Assembly: GCF_001634285.1 (NCBI RefSeq)
Contig: NZ_CP015438.1
Span: 1,376,001-1,440,000 of the forward strand
Direction: 5' to 3'
DNA from: Anoxybacillus amylolyticus
Lineage (GTDB): Bacteria; Bacillota; Bacilli; Bacillales; Anoxybacillaceae
Length of the DNA stretch: 64,000 nt
The notes below the pieces were generated by a model. The model did no database searches and had not been told where the DNA came from. It saw nothing but the letters and a program-made list of their open reading frames with translations. The position numbers were made by a program, and so were the translations under genes. This document shows positions 41,232 to 51,700 of the stretch, one piece after another. How positions within the stretch are numbered: the stretch's first letter is position 1; every line of letters starts with the position of its first letter.

Positions 41232-42110
41232 ATGTTTCGAAATGTGGCGGAATTAGTGGAATTGGCAGAAAGCCAACAAATCAAAATTGCCGAAGTGATG
41301 ATTCGGCAAGAAATCGAGGTAACTGGAAGAAGCAGAGAAGAAATTTTTGCGCAAATGGATAAAAATTTACAAGTAATGGAACAGGCGGTGATGAGAGGGT
41401 TAGAAGGCGTTTCCTCGCACTCTGGCTTAACGGGCGGTGATGCCGTTTTATTGCAAACCTATATTCGCCAAGGACGGTTTTTATCAGGTGAAACAATTTT
41501 AGACGCGGTCAGTAAAGCCGTCGCTACGAACGAAGTCAATGCGGCGATGGGGATCATTTGCGCAACGCCGACTGCTGGGTCTGCTGGTGTTGTGCCAGGG
41601 ACGTTGTTTGCGGTGAAAGAGAAATTGCAGCCAACGCGAGAGCAAATGATTGAATTTTTATTTACCGCCGGTGCGTTTGGCTTCGTTGTCGCCAACAACG
41701 CTTCGATTTCTGGAGCAGCCGGCGGCTGTCAAGCAGAGGTTGGTTCTGCAACCGGAATGGCAGCAGCAGCGCTTGTTGAAATGGCTGGCGGAACGCCAAG
41801 TCAAGCAGCAGAAGCGATGGCGATTGCCTTAAAAAATATGTTAGGATTAGTATGTGACCCTGTTGCCGGCTTAGTAGAAGTACCTTGTGTGAAACGGAAT
41901 GCGATGGGGGCAGCGAATGCGATGGTAGCGGCCGATATGGCACTTGCCGGCATTAAAAGCCGTATCCCGTGCGACGAAGTCATCGACGCGATGTATCGTA
42001 TCGGTGAAACGATGCCGACCGCTTTAAAAGAAACTGCTCAAGGGGGGTTAGCAGCAACGCCGACGGGTCGCGCGTTAGCGGCGAAAATTTTCGGCGTTTC
42101 ACAGACGTGA
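41232..42110 (+). CDS. sdaAA: L-serine dehydratase, alpha subunit
   Basis: SdaAA (292 aa) carries the catalytic [4Fe-4S] cluster. Cysteines and glycine-rich motifs are visible in SISGAAGGCQAEVGSATGMA (near 157-176) and CDPVAGLVEVPC (near 213-224). ATG 41232 (MFRNVAEL) matches the family and follows AAAGGGG; GTG 41220 would add four residues and overlap the ribosome site. The stop overlaps the GTG of recG. Confidence 0.95.
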   Translation: MFRNVAELVELAESQQIKIAEVMIRQEIEVTGRSREEIFAQMDKNLQVMEQAVMRGLEGVSSHSGLTGGDAVLLQTYIRQGRFLSGETILDAVSKAVATNEVNAAMGIICATPTAGSAGVVPGTLFAVKEKLQPTREQMIEFLFTAGAFGFVVANNASISGAAGGCQAEVGSATGMAAAALVEMAGGTPSQAAEAMAIALKNMLGLVCDPVAGLVEVPCVKRNAMGAANAMVAADMALAGIKSRIPCDEVIDAMYRIGETMPTALKETAQGGLAATPTGRALAAKIFGVSQT

Positions 42111-44152
42111 ATAGATGGCAACAACCTGTTACAGAAATAAAAGGAATTGGCGAAGAAACGAGCGAAGCGTTTCGTGAGATGGGCATTGAAACAATTGGCG
42201 ATTTATTCATGTATTTTCCATTTCGTTATGAAGATTATGAAGTTCGTGATTTAGCGGACGTGAAGCATGAGGAAAAAGTAACGGTCGAGGGGAAGGTTCA
42301 TAGCGAACCTTCTCTTACGTATTATGCCCGCAAAAAATCGCGCCTAACATTTCGTCTGCTCGTCGATCGGTATTTAATTACAGTCACTTGCTTTAATCGA
42401 CCATATTTAAAAACGAAGCTTGCGATCAACGAAACGGTGACGGTCACCGGAAAATGGGATCAACATCGCCAAACGATTACGGCGATGGAAATAAGATTTG
42501 GCGCACTCTCAGAAAAGCGGGAACTAGAACCGGTCTACTCGACAAGAGGAGCGCTTACCGTCAAAGGGATGCGCCGGTTTATGAAATTAGCGTTAGAGCA
42601 ATTTGGGGCGGCCATTGAAGAAACGCTCCCACCGTCGCTTATGCAAGCATATCGGTTATGGCCGAAAAAAGACGCGCTCGCCGCAATTCATTTCCCTTCC
42701 TCGCATGAAGCGTTGAAACAAGCGCGGCGGCGCCTCGTCTATGAAGAGTTTTTATTATTCCAACTAAAAATGCACGCACTCCGCAAAATTCAGCGCGAAC
42801 AGTCCAAAGGAATCGCCCATGACTTTCCGCTAGAAAAATGGCAGCAATTTATCGAGCAACTTCCGTTTCCGTTAACAGGCGCCCAGCAGCGAGTCGTTCG
42901 TGAAATCATAAAGGATATGCGCTCCCCATACCGAATGAACCGTCTATTGCAAGGGGACGTCGGTTCTGGAAAAACGGTCGTTGCTGCTATCGCTTTATAT
43001 GCGACCGTATTGTCTGGCTACCAAGGGGCATTAATGGTGCCGACGGAAATTTTAGCGGAGCAGCATGCACAATCGCTTCGCCAGCTGTTAGAGCCGGTAG
43101 GTGTATCGGTCGAACTACTAACAAGCTCGGTCAAAGGAAAGCGGAGAAAAGAGCTGCTTGAAAAGCTGATGACAGGGCAACTCGATATCGTCATTGGGAC
43201 GCATGCGCTCATTCAAGAGGACGTGAATTTTCACCGGCTTGGGTTAGTCATCACGGACGAGCAGCATCGCTTTGGGGTGGAACAGCGGCGCGTTTTGCGC
43301 GAAAAAGGCGAATCACCAGATGTATTGTTTATGACCGCCACCCCTATCCCGCGAACGTTAGCCATCACTGCCTTTGGCGAAATGGACGTTTCTGTGATTG
43401 ATGAAATGCCGGCAGGACGCAAAAAAGTAGAAACGTATTGGGTCAAGCATAACATGCTAGAGCGTGTGTTACAGTTTATCGACAAAGAAGTGCAAAAAGG
43501 GCGGCAAGCGTACGTCATTTGCCCGCTTATTGAAGAATCGGAAAAATTGGACGTGCAAAACGCGATTGACGTTCATAGCATGCTCGTTCACCATTACCGA
43601 GGCAAATACCAAATTGGTTTAATGCACGGTCGTCTTTCGGCAGAAGAAAAAGAGGAAGTGATGAAGGCGTTCAGCCGTAACGACGTCCACATTTTAGTTT
43701 CGACAACCGTCGTCGAAGTCGGCGTCAACGTTCCAAACGCGACGGTAATGGTCATTTATGATGCCGAACGGTTCGGATTGGCGCAGCTCCATCAGCTCCG
43801 TGGGCGCGTCGGACGGGGGAGTGAACAATCGTATTGTATTCTTGTTGCCGATCCGAAATCGGAAACGGGGAAAGAGCGGATGCGGATTATGACGGAAACG
43901 AACGATGGCTTTGTGTTGTCCGAAAAAGATTTGGAGCTTCGTGGGCCTGGTGACTTTTTCGGCACGAAACAAAGCGGCATGCCAGAATTTAAATTAGGCG
44001 ATGTCGTGCACGACTACCGCATTTTAGAAGTAGCGCGGAGCGATGCGGCGAAGCTCATTCATTCTCGCGCTTTTTGGCAAGAAGACGCGTATCGTCCGCT
44101 GCGGACGTATTTAGAGCAGTCGGGCGTGTTGAATGGCGAAAAATTAGATTAG
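42107..44152 (+). CDS. recG: ATP-dependent DNA helicase RecG
   Basis: RecG (681 aa) reverses stalled forks and processes D- and R-loops. The N-terminal wedge/OB domain (about 60-160) contacts the branched DNA. Helicase motifs: LLQGDVGSGKTVVA (near 282), ITDEQHRFGVEQR (DEQH box, near 383), FMTATPIPRTLA and the QLRGRVGRG motif VI. Length equals B. subtilis RecG. GTG start overlaps the sdaAA stop. Confidence 0.95.
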   Translation: MNRWQQPVTEIKGIGEETSEAFREMGIETIGDLFMYFPFRYEDYEVRDLADVKHEEKVTVEGKVHSEPSLTYYARKKSRLTFRLLVDRYLITVTCFNRPYLKTKLAINETVTVTGKWDQHRQTITAMEIRFGALSEKRELEPVYSTRGALTVKGMRRFMKLALEQFGAAIEETLPPSLMQAYRLWPKKDALAAIHFPSSHEALKQARRRLVYEEFLLFQLKMHALRKIQREQSKGIAHDFPLEKWQQFIEQLPFPLTGAQQRVVREIIKDMRSPYRMNRLLQGDVGSGKTVVAAIALYATVLSGYQGALMVPTEILAEQHAQSLRQLLEPVGVSVELLTSSVKGKRRKELLEKLMTGQLDIVIGTHALIQEDVNFHRLGLVITDEQHRFGVEQRRVLREKGESPDVLFMTATPIPRTLAITAFGEMDVSVIDEMPAGRKKVETYWVKHNMLERVLQFIDKEVQKGRQAYVICPLIEESEKLDVQNAIDVHSMLVHHYRGKYQIGLMHGRLSAEEKEEVMKAFSRNDVHILVSTTVVEVGVNVPNATVMVIYDAERFGLAQLHQLRGRVGRGSEQSYCILVADPKSETGKERMRIMTETNDGFVLSEKDLELRGPGDFFGTKQSGMPEFKLGDVVHDYRILEVARSDAAKLIHSRAFWQEDAYRPLRTYLEQSGVLNGEKLD

Positions 44153-44157
44153 TCGGT

Positions 44158-44192
44158 ACAGATTGCAAACTTATTCTTGCAATCTGTTTTTT
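44158..44192 (+). terminator. Intrinsic terminator after recG
   Basis: Arms CAGATTGCAA (44159-44168) and TTGCAATCTG (44177-44186), then TTTTTT. Confidence 0.85.
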
Positions 44193-44200
44193 AGAATTAT

Positions 44201-44224
44201 ATACTACTATTAGTACCTAGTCAT
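44201..44224 (+). promoter_or_regulatory. FapR operator
   Basis: The sequence TACTATTAGTACCTAGTC (44205-44222) contains the TTAGTACCT core recognised by FapR in Bacillus. It lies 25 bases before fapR and overlaps the likely promoter, so the operon should be autorepressed and released by malonyl-CoA. Confidence 0.8.
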
Positions 44225-44246
44225 AGAAGTGGACGGTGTATACATC

Positions 44247-44843
44247 ATGCGAAGAACGAAGCGAGAACGGCAACGATTATTAAAAGAAACGATCGAGGAA
44301 AACCCGTTTATTACAGACGAAGAATTAGCTGAAAAATTTTCCGTTAGCGTTCAAACCATTCGCCTTGATCGGCTGGAGTTATCGATTCCTGAGCTAAGAG
44401 AACGCATTAAACATGTCGCGGAAAAATCGTTCGCCGATAAAGTAAAGTCGCTTCCAATTGAAGAAGTGATCGGGGAGATTATCGATATTGAGCCGGACCA
44501 AAGCGCGATTTCGATTTTTGATGTAAAAAAAGAACACGTCTTTAAGCGCAATCAAATCGCGCGCGGCCATCATCTATTTGCCCAAGCGAATTCGCTTGCG
44601 GTTGCCGTCATTAACGATGAATTGGCGCTAACAGCAAAAGCGAACATTCGCTTTACTCGACAAGTGAAAGAAAACGAACGTGTCGTAGCAAAAGCGAAAG
44701 TTAAAGGGGTAAACAAAGCCGGACGGACGATTGTCGAAGTAAATAGCTACGTCGGGCAAGAACTTGTTTTTTCTGGAGAATTTGAAATGTATCGATCGAA
44801 CATCGCAAAAAAGGATGGAGTCAACGATGAAAATCGCAATTGA
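44247..44843 (+). CDS. fapR: Fatty acid and phospholipid biosynthesis repressor FapR
   Basis: FapR (198 aa) represses fatty acid synthesis genes and is released by malonyl-CoA. A DeoR-like helix-turn-helix ([24 protein letters not shown], about 23-46) precedes a hot-dog ligand domain with [17 protein letters not shown] (near 105-121). ATG 44247 (MRRTKRERQ) matches the family; the upstream ATG at 44229 adds six residues without reason. It overlaps plsX by 17 bases. Confidence 0.95.
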   Translation: MRRTKRERQRLLKETIEENPFITDEELAEKFSVSVQTIRLDRLELSIPELRERIKHVAEKSFADKVKSLPIEEVIGEIIDIEPDQSAISIFDVKKEHVFKRNQIARGHHLFAQANSLAVAVINDELALTAKANIRFTRQVKENERVVAKAKVKGVNKAGRTIVEVNSYVGQELVFSGEFEMYRSNIAKKDGVNDENRN

Positions 44844-45825
44844 TGCTATGGGCGGAGACCATGCTCCGAAAGAAATTGTTCTCGGGGCAGTAAAAGCGGT
44901 CCAACATTTTTCCGATTTGGAAATTACGCTGTTTGGCAAGGAAGAAGTGGTGCGACCGTTTCTTCCGGAAACCGATCGGATTCAACTCGTTCATACGGAA
45001 GAAGTCATCGAAGCAACAGACGAACCAGTGCGGGCTGTCCGCCGGAAAAAACAAGCGTCCATGGTATTAATGGCCGAAGAAGTGAAGCAAGGGCGCGCAC
45101 ATGCGTGCATCTCTGCAGGCAATACAGGAGCATTGATGGCAGCGGGGCTGTTTATCGTCGGGCGGATTGGAGGGATTGAACGTCCGGCATTAGCGCCAAC
45201 GTTGCCGACGCTTGATGGCAAAGGATTTGTCTTTTTAGATGTTGGCGCGAACGTCGACGCCCGTCCGGAACATTTATTGCAATATGCATTAATGGGGTCG
45301 ATTTATGCGGAAAAAGCGCGCGGAATCGCAAAGCCGCGTGTTGGGTTATTAAACGTCGGAACAGAAGACCAAAAAGGAAACGACTTAGCGAAGCGGGCGT
45401 TTCAACTGATGCAATCGGCGAACATTCATTTCGTTGGCAACGTCGAAGCGCGTGATTTGCTTGAAGGGGTGGCAGATGTTGTCGTGACTGATGGGTTTAC
45501 AGGCAATGTGGCGTTAAAAACGATTGAAGGAACAGCGATTTCGATGTTTACGATGTTAAAAGAAGCGCTTACAAGCAGCTTTTCTAGCAAGCTTGCGGCG
45601 GCGGTATTGAAGCCGAAACTGCTGGATATTAAAAAGAAAATGGATTATTCGGAGTACGGTGGTGCTGCGCTATTTGGCTTAAACGCCCCGGTCATTAAAG
45701 CGCACGGTTCATCTGATGCAAACGCCATTTTCCATGCAATTCGCCAAGCGCGCGAAATGGTGTTGCATCATCTCGCAGAAACGATTAAATCCGAACTTGA
45801 ACGGATGCAAAAGGAAGGGAACTAG
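44827..45825 (+). CDS. plsX: Phosphate acyltransferase PlsX
   Basis: PlsX (332 aa) makes acyl-phosphate from acyl-ACP for phospholipid synthesis. The protein starts [20 protein letters not shown], the family signature, and has [14 protein letters not shown] near 96 and [14 protein letters not shown] near 223. It begins inside the fapR end after AAGGATGGAG. fabD follows almost directly. Confidence 0.95.
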   Translation: MKIAIDAMGGDHAPKEIVLGAVKAVQHFSDLEITLFGKEEVVRPFLPETDRIQLVHTEEVIEATDEPVRAVRRKKQASMVLMAEEVKQGRAHACISAGNTGALMAAGLFIVGRIGGIERPALAPTLPTLDGKGFVFLDVGANVDARPEHLLQYALMGSIYAEKARGIAKPRVGLLNVGTEDQKGNDLAKRAFQLMQSANIHFVGNVEARDLLEGVADVVVTDGFTGNVALKTIEGTAISMFTMLKEALTSSFSSKLAAAVLKPKLLDIKKKMDYSEYGGAALFGLNAPVIKAHGSSDANAIFHAIRQAREMVLHHLAETIKSELERMQKEGN

Positions 45826-45826
45826 C

Positions 45827-46768
45827 ATGGGCAAATTAGCATTTATATTTCCAGGACAAGGGTCACAGACCGTTGGCATGGGAAAAGAATTAGCGGCACA
45901 AGATGAAAAAACAGCGGCAATTTTTCAGGCGGCCGATGAGCGGCTCGGCTTTTCACTGTCATCGATTATTTTTGAAGGACCGCAAGAAACGTTGACGTTA
46001 ACGTACAATGCCCAGCCAGCATTGCTAACAACAAGTGTCGCGCTGCTTGAAAAAGTAAACGAAGCGGGGATAACCCCTGATTATGTCGCTGGTCATAGTT
46101 TAGGCGAATATACAGCGCTTGTGGCAGCAGGATCGATTTCGTTTTTAGATGCGGTATATGCGGTGCGCAAACGCGGCGAATTTATGGAAGAAGCAGTACC
46201 TAGCGGAGAAGGGACGATGGCGGCTGTACTTGGAATGGTGGCGGAAGAACTTGAAGCGATTACGGAGCAAGTGACGAATGACGGCGCACCTGTGCAATTA
46301 GCGAATTTAAACTGTCCTGGGCAAATCGTGATTTCTGGTTCCAAAGCAGGTGTGGAACGTGCAGCGCAGCTAGCGAAAGAAAAAGGGGCGAAACGTGTGA
46401 TTCCGCTTGATGTAAGCGGTCCGTTCCATTCTGCGCTCATGAAGCCGGCAGCTGGGAAGTTATCCGACGTATTAGCCACGATAACAATTAAAGACGCTGT
46501 GATTCCTGTCATCGCTAACGTGACTGCAAAACCGATGACGGAAAAGGAAACGATTCAACGCTTGTTAATTGAACAGCTATATTCGCCTGTTCGTTGGGAA
46601 CAATCCGTTGTGAACATGGTGGAATTAGGTGTCGATACGTTCGTAGAAATTGGGCCGGGCAAAGTATTGTCAGGGCTCGTAAAAAAAATTAACCGCAATG
46701 TCACGGTCTATTCGATTTATGACGTTGCTTCCCTTGAAGCAACCATTGCGGCATTGAAAGGGGAATAA
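45827..46768 (+). CDS. fabD: Malonyl-CoA:ACP transacylase
   Basis: FabD (313 aa) transfers malonyl from CoA to [16 protein letters not shown] opens the protein, the nucleophile motif is GHSLGEYTA (Ser91), and the catalytic His is in SGPFHSALM (near 201). ATG 45827 follows AAGGAAGGG; a longer frame inside plsX is rejected. fabG follows after two bases. Confidence 0.96.
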   Translation: MGKLAFIFPGQGSQTVGMGKELAAQDEKTAAIFQAADERLGFSLSSIIFEGPQETLTLTYNAQPALLTTSVALLEKVNEAGITPDYVAGHSLGEYTALVAAGSISFLDAVYAVRKRGEFMEEAVPSGEGTMAAVLGMVAEELEAITEQVTNDGAPVQLANLNCPGQIVISGSKAGVERAAQLAKEKGAKRVIPLDVSGPFHSALMKPAAGKLSDVLATITIKDAVIPVIANVTAKPMTEKETIQRLLIEQLYSPVRWEQSVVNMVELGVDTFVEIGPGKVLSGLVKKINRNVTVYSIYDVASLEATIAALKGE

Positions 46769-46770
46769 AT

Positions 46771-47511
46771 ATGTTGCAAGAAAAAGTCGCACTTGTGACT
46801 GGGGCATCGCGCGGCATCGGCAGAGCGATTGCGCTCGAACTTGCGCGCCATGGAGCAAAAGTAGCCGTCAACTATGCTGGAAGCGAAGCGAAAGCGAAAG
46901 AAGTAGTCGAAGAAATTGAACAAATGGGCGGGGAAGCGTTTGCGGTGCAAGCGAACGTTGCAAGCAGTGAAGCGGTAGAACAAATGGTCAAAGAAGTAAT
47001 CGAGCGTTTTGGCCGCATCGACATTTTAGTGAACAATGCCGGGATTACGCGTGATAATTTATTGATGCGTATGAAAGAAGAAGAATGGGATGATGTGATT
47101 AATACGAACTTAAAAGGTGTGTTTCATTGCACGAAAGCGGTGACCCGCCCGATGATGAAACAACGGTTTGGTCGCATTGTGAACATCGCTTCGATTGTCG
47201 GGGTGAGCGGCAATCCAGGGCAAGCGAACTACGTTGCGGCGAAAGCGGGTGTGATTGGTTTTACGAAAACAGCGGCAAAAGAGCTAGCAAGCCGCAATAT
47301 TACGGTAAACGCGATTGCGCCAGGCTTTATTACAACAGATATGACTGACCGCCTTAGCGAAGATGTGCGGGCGGAAATGTTAAGGCAAATTCCGCTTGCT
47401 CGTTTTGGTGAGCCAGAAGATATTGCAAAAGTCGTTTCCTTTTTAGTTTCTGACGCTGCGAACTACATTACCGGACAAACGATCCACGTTGATGGCGGAA
47501 TGGTCATGTAA
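46771..47511 (+). CDS. fabG: 3-oxoacyl-ACP reductase
   Basis: FabG (246 aa) reduces beta-ketoacyl-ACP with NADPH. It is a classical short-chain dehydrogenase: [12 protein letters not shown] (near 10-21), NNAG (near 86), catalytic Ser in NIASIVG and YxxxK as YVAAK (Tyr154, Lys158). Length and motifs are canonical. AAGGGGAATA precedes the ATG. Confidence 0.96.
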   Translation: MLQEKVALVTGASRGIGRAIALELARHGAKVAVNYAGSEAKAKEVVEEIEQMGGEAFAVQANVASSEAVEQMVKEVIERFGRIDILVNNAGITRDNLLMRMKEEEWDDVINTNLKGVFHCTKAVTRPMMKQRFGRIVNIASIVGVSGNPGQANYVAAKAGVIGFTKTAAKELASRNITVNAIAPGFITTDMTDRLSEDVRAEMLRQIPLARFGEPEDIAKVVSFLVSDAANYITGQTIHVDGGMVM

Positions 47512-47571
47512 ATTCATGCTAGTATTTTGCTAAGAAATTGTCTATAATCATGAGAGGAGGTGAATGCAATT

Positions 47572-47805
47572 ATGGCAGACGTATTAGAGCGCGTAACGAA
47601 AATTATCGTTGACCGTCTAGGAGTGGAAGAATCGCAAGTAACGCTTGAAGCTTCTTTTAAAGAAGATTTAGGTGCTGATTCTTTAGACGTAGTAGAACTT
47701 GTGATGGAATTGGAAGATGAATTTGACATGGAGATTTCCGACGAGGAAGCAGAAAAAATCGTCACAGTTGGAGACGCTGTGAACTACATAAAAAGCCGCA
47801 TGTAA
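47572..47805 (+). CDS. acpP: Acyl carrier protein
   Basis: ACP (77 aa) carries acyl chains on 4'-phosphopantetheine. The prosthetic-group site is [11 protein letters not shown] with Ser37. The protein is short, acidic and helical. ATG 47572 follows AGGAGGTGA at a good distance; the ORF extension upstream is ignored. A TATAAT at 47543-47548 may be the -10 of its own promoter, but the -35 is poor. Confidence 0.96.
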   Translation: MADVLERVTKIIVDRLGVEESQVTLEASFKEDLGADSLDVVELVMELEDEFDMEISDEEAEKIVTVGDAVNYIKSRM

Positions 47806-47816
47806 ATAATTGAAGA

Positions 47817-47846
47817 AAAGTCCCGTTGCTTAAACGGGGCTTTCTA
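47817..47846 (+). terminator. Intrinsic terminator after acpP
   Basis: Arms AAAGTCCCGTT and AACGGGGCTTT (one wobble pair), followed by TCT and later a T run. Confidence 0.6.
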
Positions 47847-47909
47847 TGCTTTTTTATTGATTGAATAGGGCTCTTGTCGAGCAGATGATGGAAGTCCGGA
47901 GGTTCATAT

Positions 47910-48653
47910 ATGTCGAAGCAGAAAGAAAAAGAGCAGCGTGCGAATGAAAAAAGGAGAACGAAATTCCGACAGTTTCAGGAAAAAATAGGTATTTTATTTC
48001 AAGATGAAAAACTGTTAGTTCAAGCGTTTACCCATTCATCGTATGTGAATGAGCATCGCAAACGACCGCAAGAAGATAATGAGCGCCTTGAGTTTTTGGG
48101 AGACGCTGTGCTAGAGTTAACCGTGTCTCAATATTTATTTCAACAGTTTCCGCATATGAGCGAAGGGGAATTGACAAAATTACGGGCGGCGATTGTATGC
48201 GAGCCGTCGCTTGTGAAATTTGCGAACGACCTTTCGTTTGGTCAGCTTGTGCTGCTCGGAAAAGGGGAAGAGATGACGGGTGGGCGCACGCGACCATCGC
48301 TATTGGCGGATGTGTTTGAAGCGTTTGTTGGGGCGCTTTATTTAGATCAAGGAATGGATGCGGTCATTCGATTTTTGGAGCAAACGATTTTTCCAAAAAT
48401 TCGCGAAGGTGCTTTTTCTCATGTGATGGATTATAAAAGCCAATTACAAGAGCTTGTGCAGCGCGATGGCAGCGGTGTCATTGAGTATACGATTTTGCAA
48501 GAAAAAGGACCTGCACACAATAAAGAGTTCGTTTCTCGTGTGGCGTTAAACGGGGAAGAGTTTGGGATTGGCGTCGGAAGATCGAAAAAAGAAGCAGAGC
48601 AAAAAGCAGCGCAAATGGCGTTAGAGAAGTTAAAAGCGTTAGCGACCGAATAA
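47910..48653 (+). CDS. rnc: Ribonuclease III
   Basis: RNase III (247 aa) cuts double-stranded RNA in rRNA, mRNA and small RNA processing. The catalytic signature [14 protein letters not shown] is near 55-68, the second acidic patch is [13 protein letters not shown] (near 131-143), and a dsRBD follows ([11 protein letters not shown] near 174, [16 protein letters not shown] near 225). GGAGG precedes the ATG by eight bases. It lies before smc and ftsY, as in B. subtilis. Confidence 0.96.
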   Translation: MSKQKEKEQRANEKRRTKFRQFQEKIGILFQDEKLLVQAFTHSSYVNEHRKRPQEDNERLEFLGDAVLELTVSQYLFQQFPHMSEGELTKLRAAIVCEPSLVKFANDLSFGQLVLLGKGEEMTGGRTRPSLLADVFEAFVGALYLDQGMDAVIRFLEQTIFPKIREGAFSHVMDYKSQLQELVQRDGSGVIEYTILQEKGPAHNKEFVSRVALNGEEFGIGVGRSKKEAEQKAAQMALEKLKALATE

Positions 48654-48655
48654 AC

Positions 48656-48692
48656 CAAAGGGCTGGCTGAGCAAACGATAGTCAGCCCTTTT
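48656..48692 (+). terminator. Intrinsic terminator after rnc
   Basis: Arms AAAGGGCTG and CAGCCCTTTT with an inner CT/AG pair, close to the rnc stop. Confidence 0.75.
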
Positions 48693-48720
48693 GTCGGCTC
48701 TATGTTTGAACGAGCAACTA

Positions 48721-48729
48721 TGATACAAT
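48721..48729 (+). promoter_or_regulatory. Extended -10 promoter of smc
   Basis: TGATACAAT (48721-48729) fits an extended -10 (TGn + TACAAT), 40 bases before the smc ATG and after the rnc terminator. The -35 is weak. Confidence 0.5.
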
Positions 48730-48769
48730 AGGAAAGATTCTAGATGAAAGATAGCGAGGCGGGGTACGT

Positions 48770-51700
48770 ATGTTCCTCAAACGATTAGATATTATCGGCT
48801 TTAAATCTTTTGCCGATCGCGTGTCGATCGAATTTGTTCCAGGGGTGACAGCTGTCGTTGGTCCAAATGGCAGCGGCAAAAGCAACATTACCGATGCGAT
48901 TCGCTGGGTACTTGGCGAGCAGTCAGCAAAATCGCTTCGCGGTGCGAAAATGGAAGACATCATTTTTGCCGGCAGCGATTCGCGTAAGCCACTGAACATC
49001 GCCGAAGTGACGTTGACGCTCGATAACGAAGATCAATTTTTGCCGCTTGACTACCAAGAAGTAAGTGTGACACGGCGCGTGTACCGTTCAGGGGAAAGCG
49101 AATTTTTTATTAACCAGCAGCCGTGCCGGTTAAAAGATATTATTGATTTATTTATGGACTCCGGGCTAGGAAAAGAAGCATTTTCAATTATCGGCCAAGG
49201 GCGCATCGAAGAAATTTTAAGCAGCAAACCAGAAGAGCGGCGCACGATTTTTGAAGAGGCGGCCGGGGTATTAAAATATAAAATTCGCAAGAAAAAAGCG
49301 GAGCAAAAGCTTTCAGAGACACAAGATAACTTGCAGCGCGTCAATGATATTTTACATGAGTTAGAGCATCAGCTCGAACCGCTCCAAATACAGGCATCAA
49401 TTGCCAAAGACTATTTAGAAAAGCGCGGCGAACTCGAAAAATTGGAAGTGGCGCTGATTGCGCATGAAATTGAAGAACTCCATCGGCAATGGAGCGCACT
49501 GCGTCAACAAGTGGTCATTCATCAGCAAGAAGAAATGGCGCTTGCGGCAACGATGCAAAAAGAAGAAGCGTCTGTAGAACAGCTTCGCGACCAGTTAACG
49601 GCGCTTGACGAATCGATTGACGGCTTGCAGCAAGTGCTGCTTTCGGTTAGTGAAGAACTCGAAAAGCTAGAGGGGCGGAAAGAAGTATTAAAAGAGCGGA
49701 AAAAAAATGCAGCGCAATATAAAAAACAACTCGAAGAGGCGATCGCGTCTTTGGCGGAGAAGCAAGCGCTGCTAATTGAGGCGCTTGCGAAAGAAGAAGA
49801 AACGCTTCTGCAAGTAAAGCAAGAAATTGCTGCGCTTCAAGCAGAACTAAAAGAAAAACAGCAAGCGTTTTCTCTTTATAATGTCAGCGTCGAAGAACGA
49901 ATGGAACAACTAAAAAGCGATTACATCGAACTCGTGCATGAGCAAGCATCGCTAAAAAACGAGCGTTCGCATTTGCAAACGCAGCTTGAAAAACTAGCAA
50001 CAAAACAAGCAACGCTCGCGAAAGAAAATGAAAAATATTTGCGTGAACGCGAATACGTGCAAGCACAACAAGCAGAGCTGAAAGCACAATACGAGAAAAC
50101 AGAGCGCATGGTGACAGCATGCGAAAGCAAATTGCAAGAAAAACTCGAACAGCTGTCGCATCTAAAGCAAGAAATCGAGCAAAAAGAAGCGATGCTTTAT
50201 CAAGCATACCAATATTTGCAGCAAACGAAATCGCGCAAAGAAATGTTGGAAGAAATGCAGCATGATTATGCGGGATTTTTCCAAGGCGTCAAAGAAATTT
50301 TAAAAGCGCGCCAGCAGTTTTCCGGCATTCATGGGGCGGTAGTGGAGCTCATTTCTGTTCCAACGGAATACGAAACGGCGCTTGAAATAGCGCTTGGCGG
50401 CGCAATGCAGCATATTGTCGTGGAGAACGAAGAAGCGGCGCGGGCGGCGATTCAGTATTTAAAAACGAACGCATACGGACGGGCGACGTTTTTACCGCTG
50501 AACGTCATCCAAGGAAAGTATATCCCAAAAGAACAACTAGCGCTTGTGAACAACCATCCGGCGTTTGTTGGCGTGGCGAGCGAGCTTATTTCCTATGATT
50601 CTATGTATCGGACAGTCATGGCGCATTTGCTCGGTCATGTCATTGTGACAACGGACTTAAAAGGGGCAAACGAATTAGCACGTCTCCTTCATTACCGCTA
50701 CCGTCTAGTGACGCTTGACGGGGATGTCGTTAGCCCTGGCGGTGCGATGACGGGCGGCGGCGTAGCGAAAAAGACGAATTCGCTTTTAGGTCGAACGCGT
50801 GAGCTTGAAGCGATTACGAATAAATTACAAGAAATGGAAATTAAAACAACGCAGCTTGAGCAATACGTGCAAACAAAAAAGAAAGAAGCAAACGAACAGG
50901 AAGAAGAAATCGCTGCGCTTCGCACTCAAATTGAACAATGGCGTGTGGCGCTTCAAGAAATAAAAAGCGCGTGGCGCGAGGTGGAATGGCAAGAAAAGCA
51001 TGTAAACGAACGCCTTTCGCTATATGACCATGAAAAAGCGCACGACGAGCAAGAAAAAAAGCAGCTAGAAGAAAAATTGGCTGCCGCTGATCAAAAGCTG
51101 CGGCAAATGGAACAAGCGCTCGCGGAAATCGATGAACAAATGCAGCAGCTCGCCGTGCAAAAACAAGATGAACAACAATCAAAAGAAGCGCTGCAACAGG
51201 TAATAACGGAACAAAAAATTGCCCTTGCAGAAAAGCAGCAACTGTTTAAACATATGCAAGAAAAAATCGAGCAAATGAAGCTCGAACAAAACGAAACAGA
51301 AACAAAGCGAAAAATGGCGGAAGAAGATTTGGCCGTGCTCTGCGCGGAGATGGAGTCAAACGATTCGGGCGAAGAGCAGCTTGAACGGTTGCGGCAACAA
51401 AAACTACAAGATAAAAACGAAACGGTCGAACTCATCGCTAGCCGCCGCGAGCAGCGTTTACACTATCAACAAACGCTTGAAACGCTTGAACGCGAAGTAA
51501 AAGAGAAAAAACGAAGCTATAAACAGCTCACCGATATAATCAAAGACGAAGAAGTAAAATTGAATCGTTTAGACGTAGAGCTTGAGAACTTATTAACGCG
51601 CTTGCGGGAAGAGTATACGTTAACGTTTGAAGCAGCGAAAGCAAACTATCCGCTAGAAATTGAGGCGGCGGAAGCGCGGAAAAAAGTGAAGCTCATCAAA

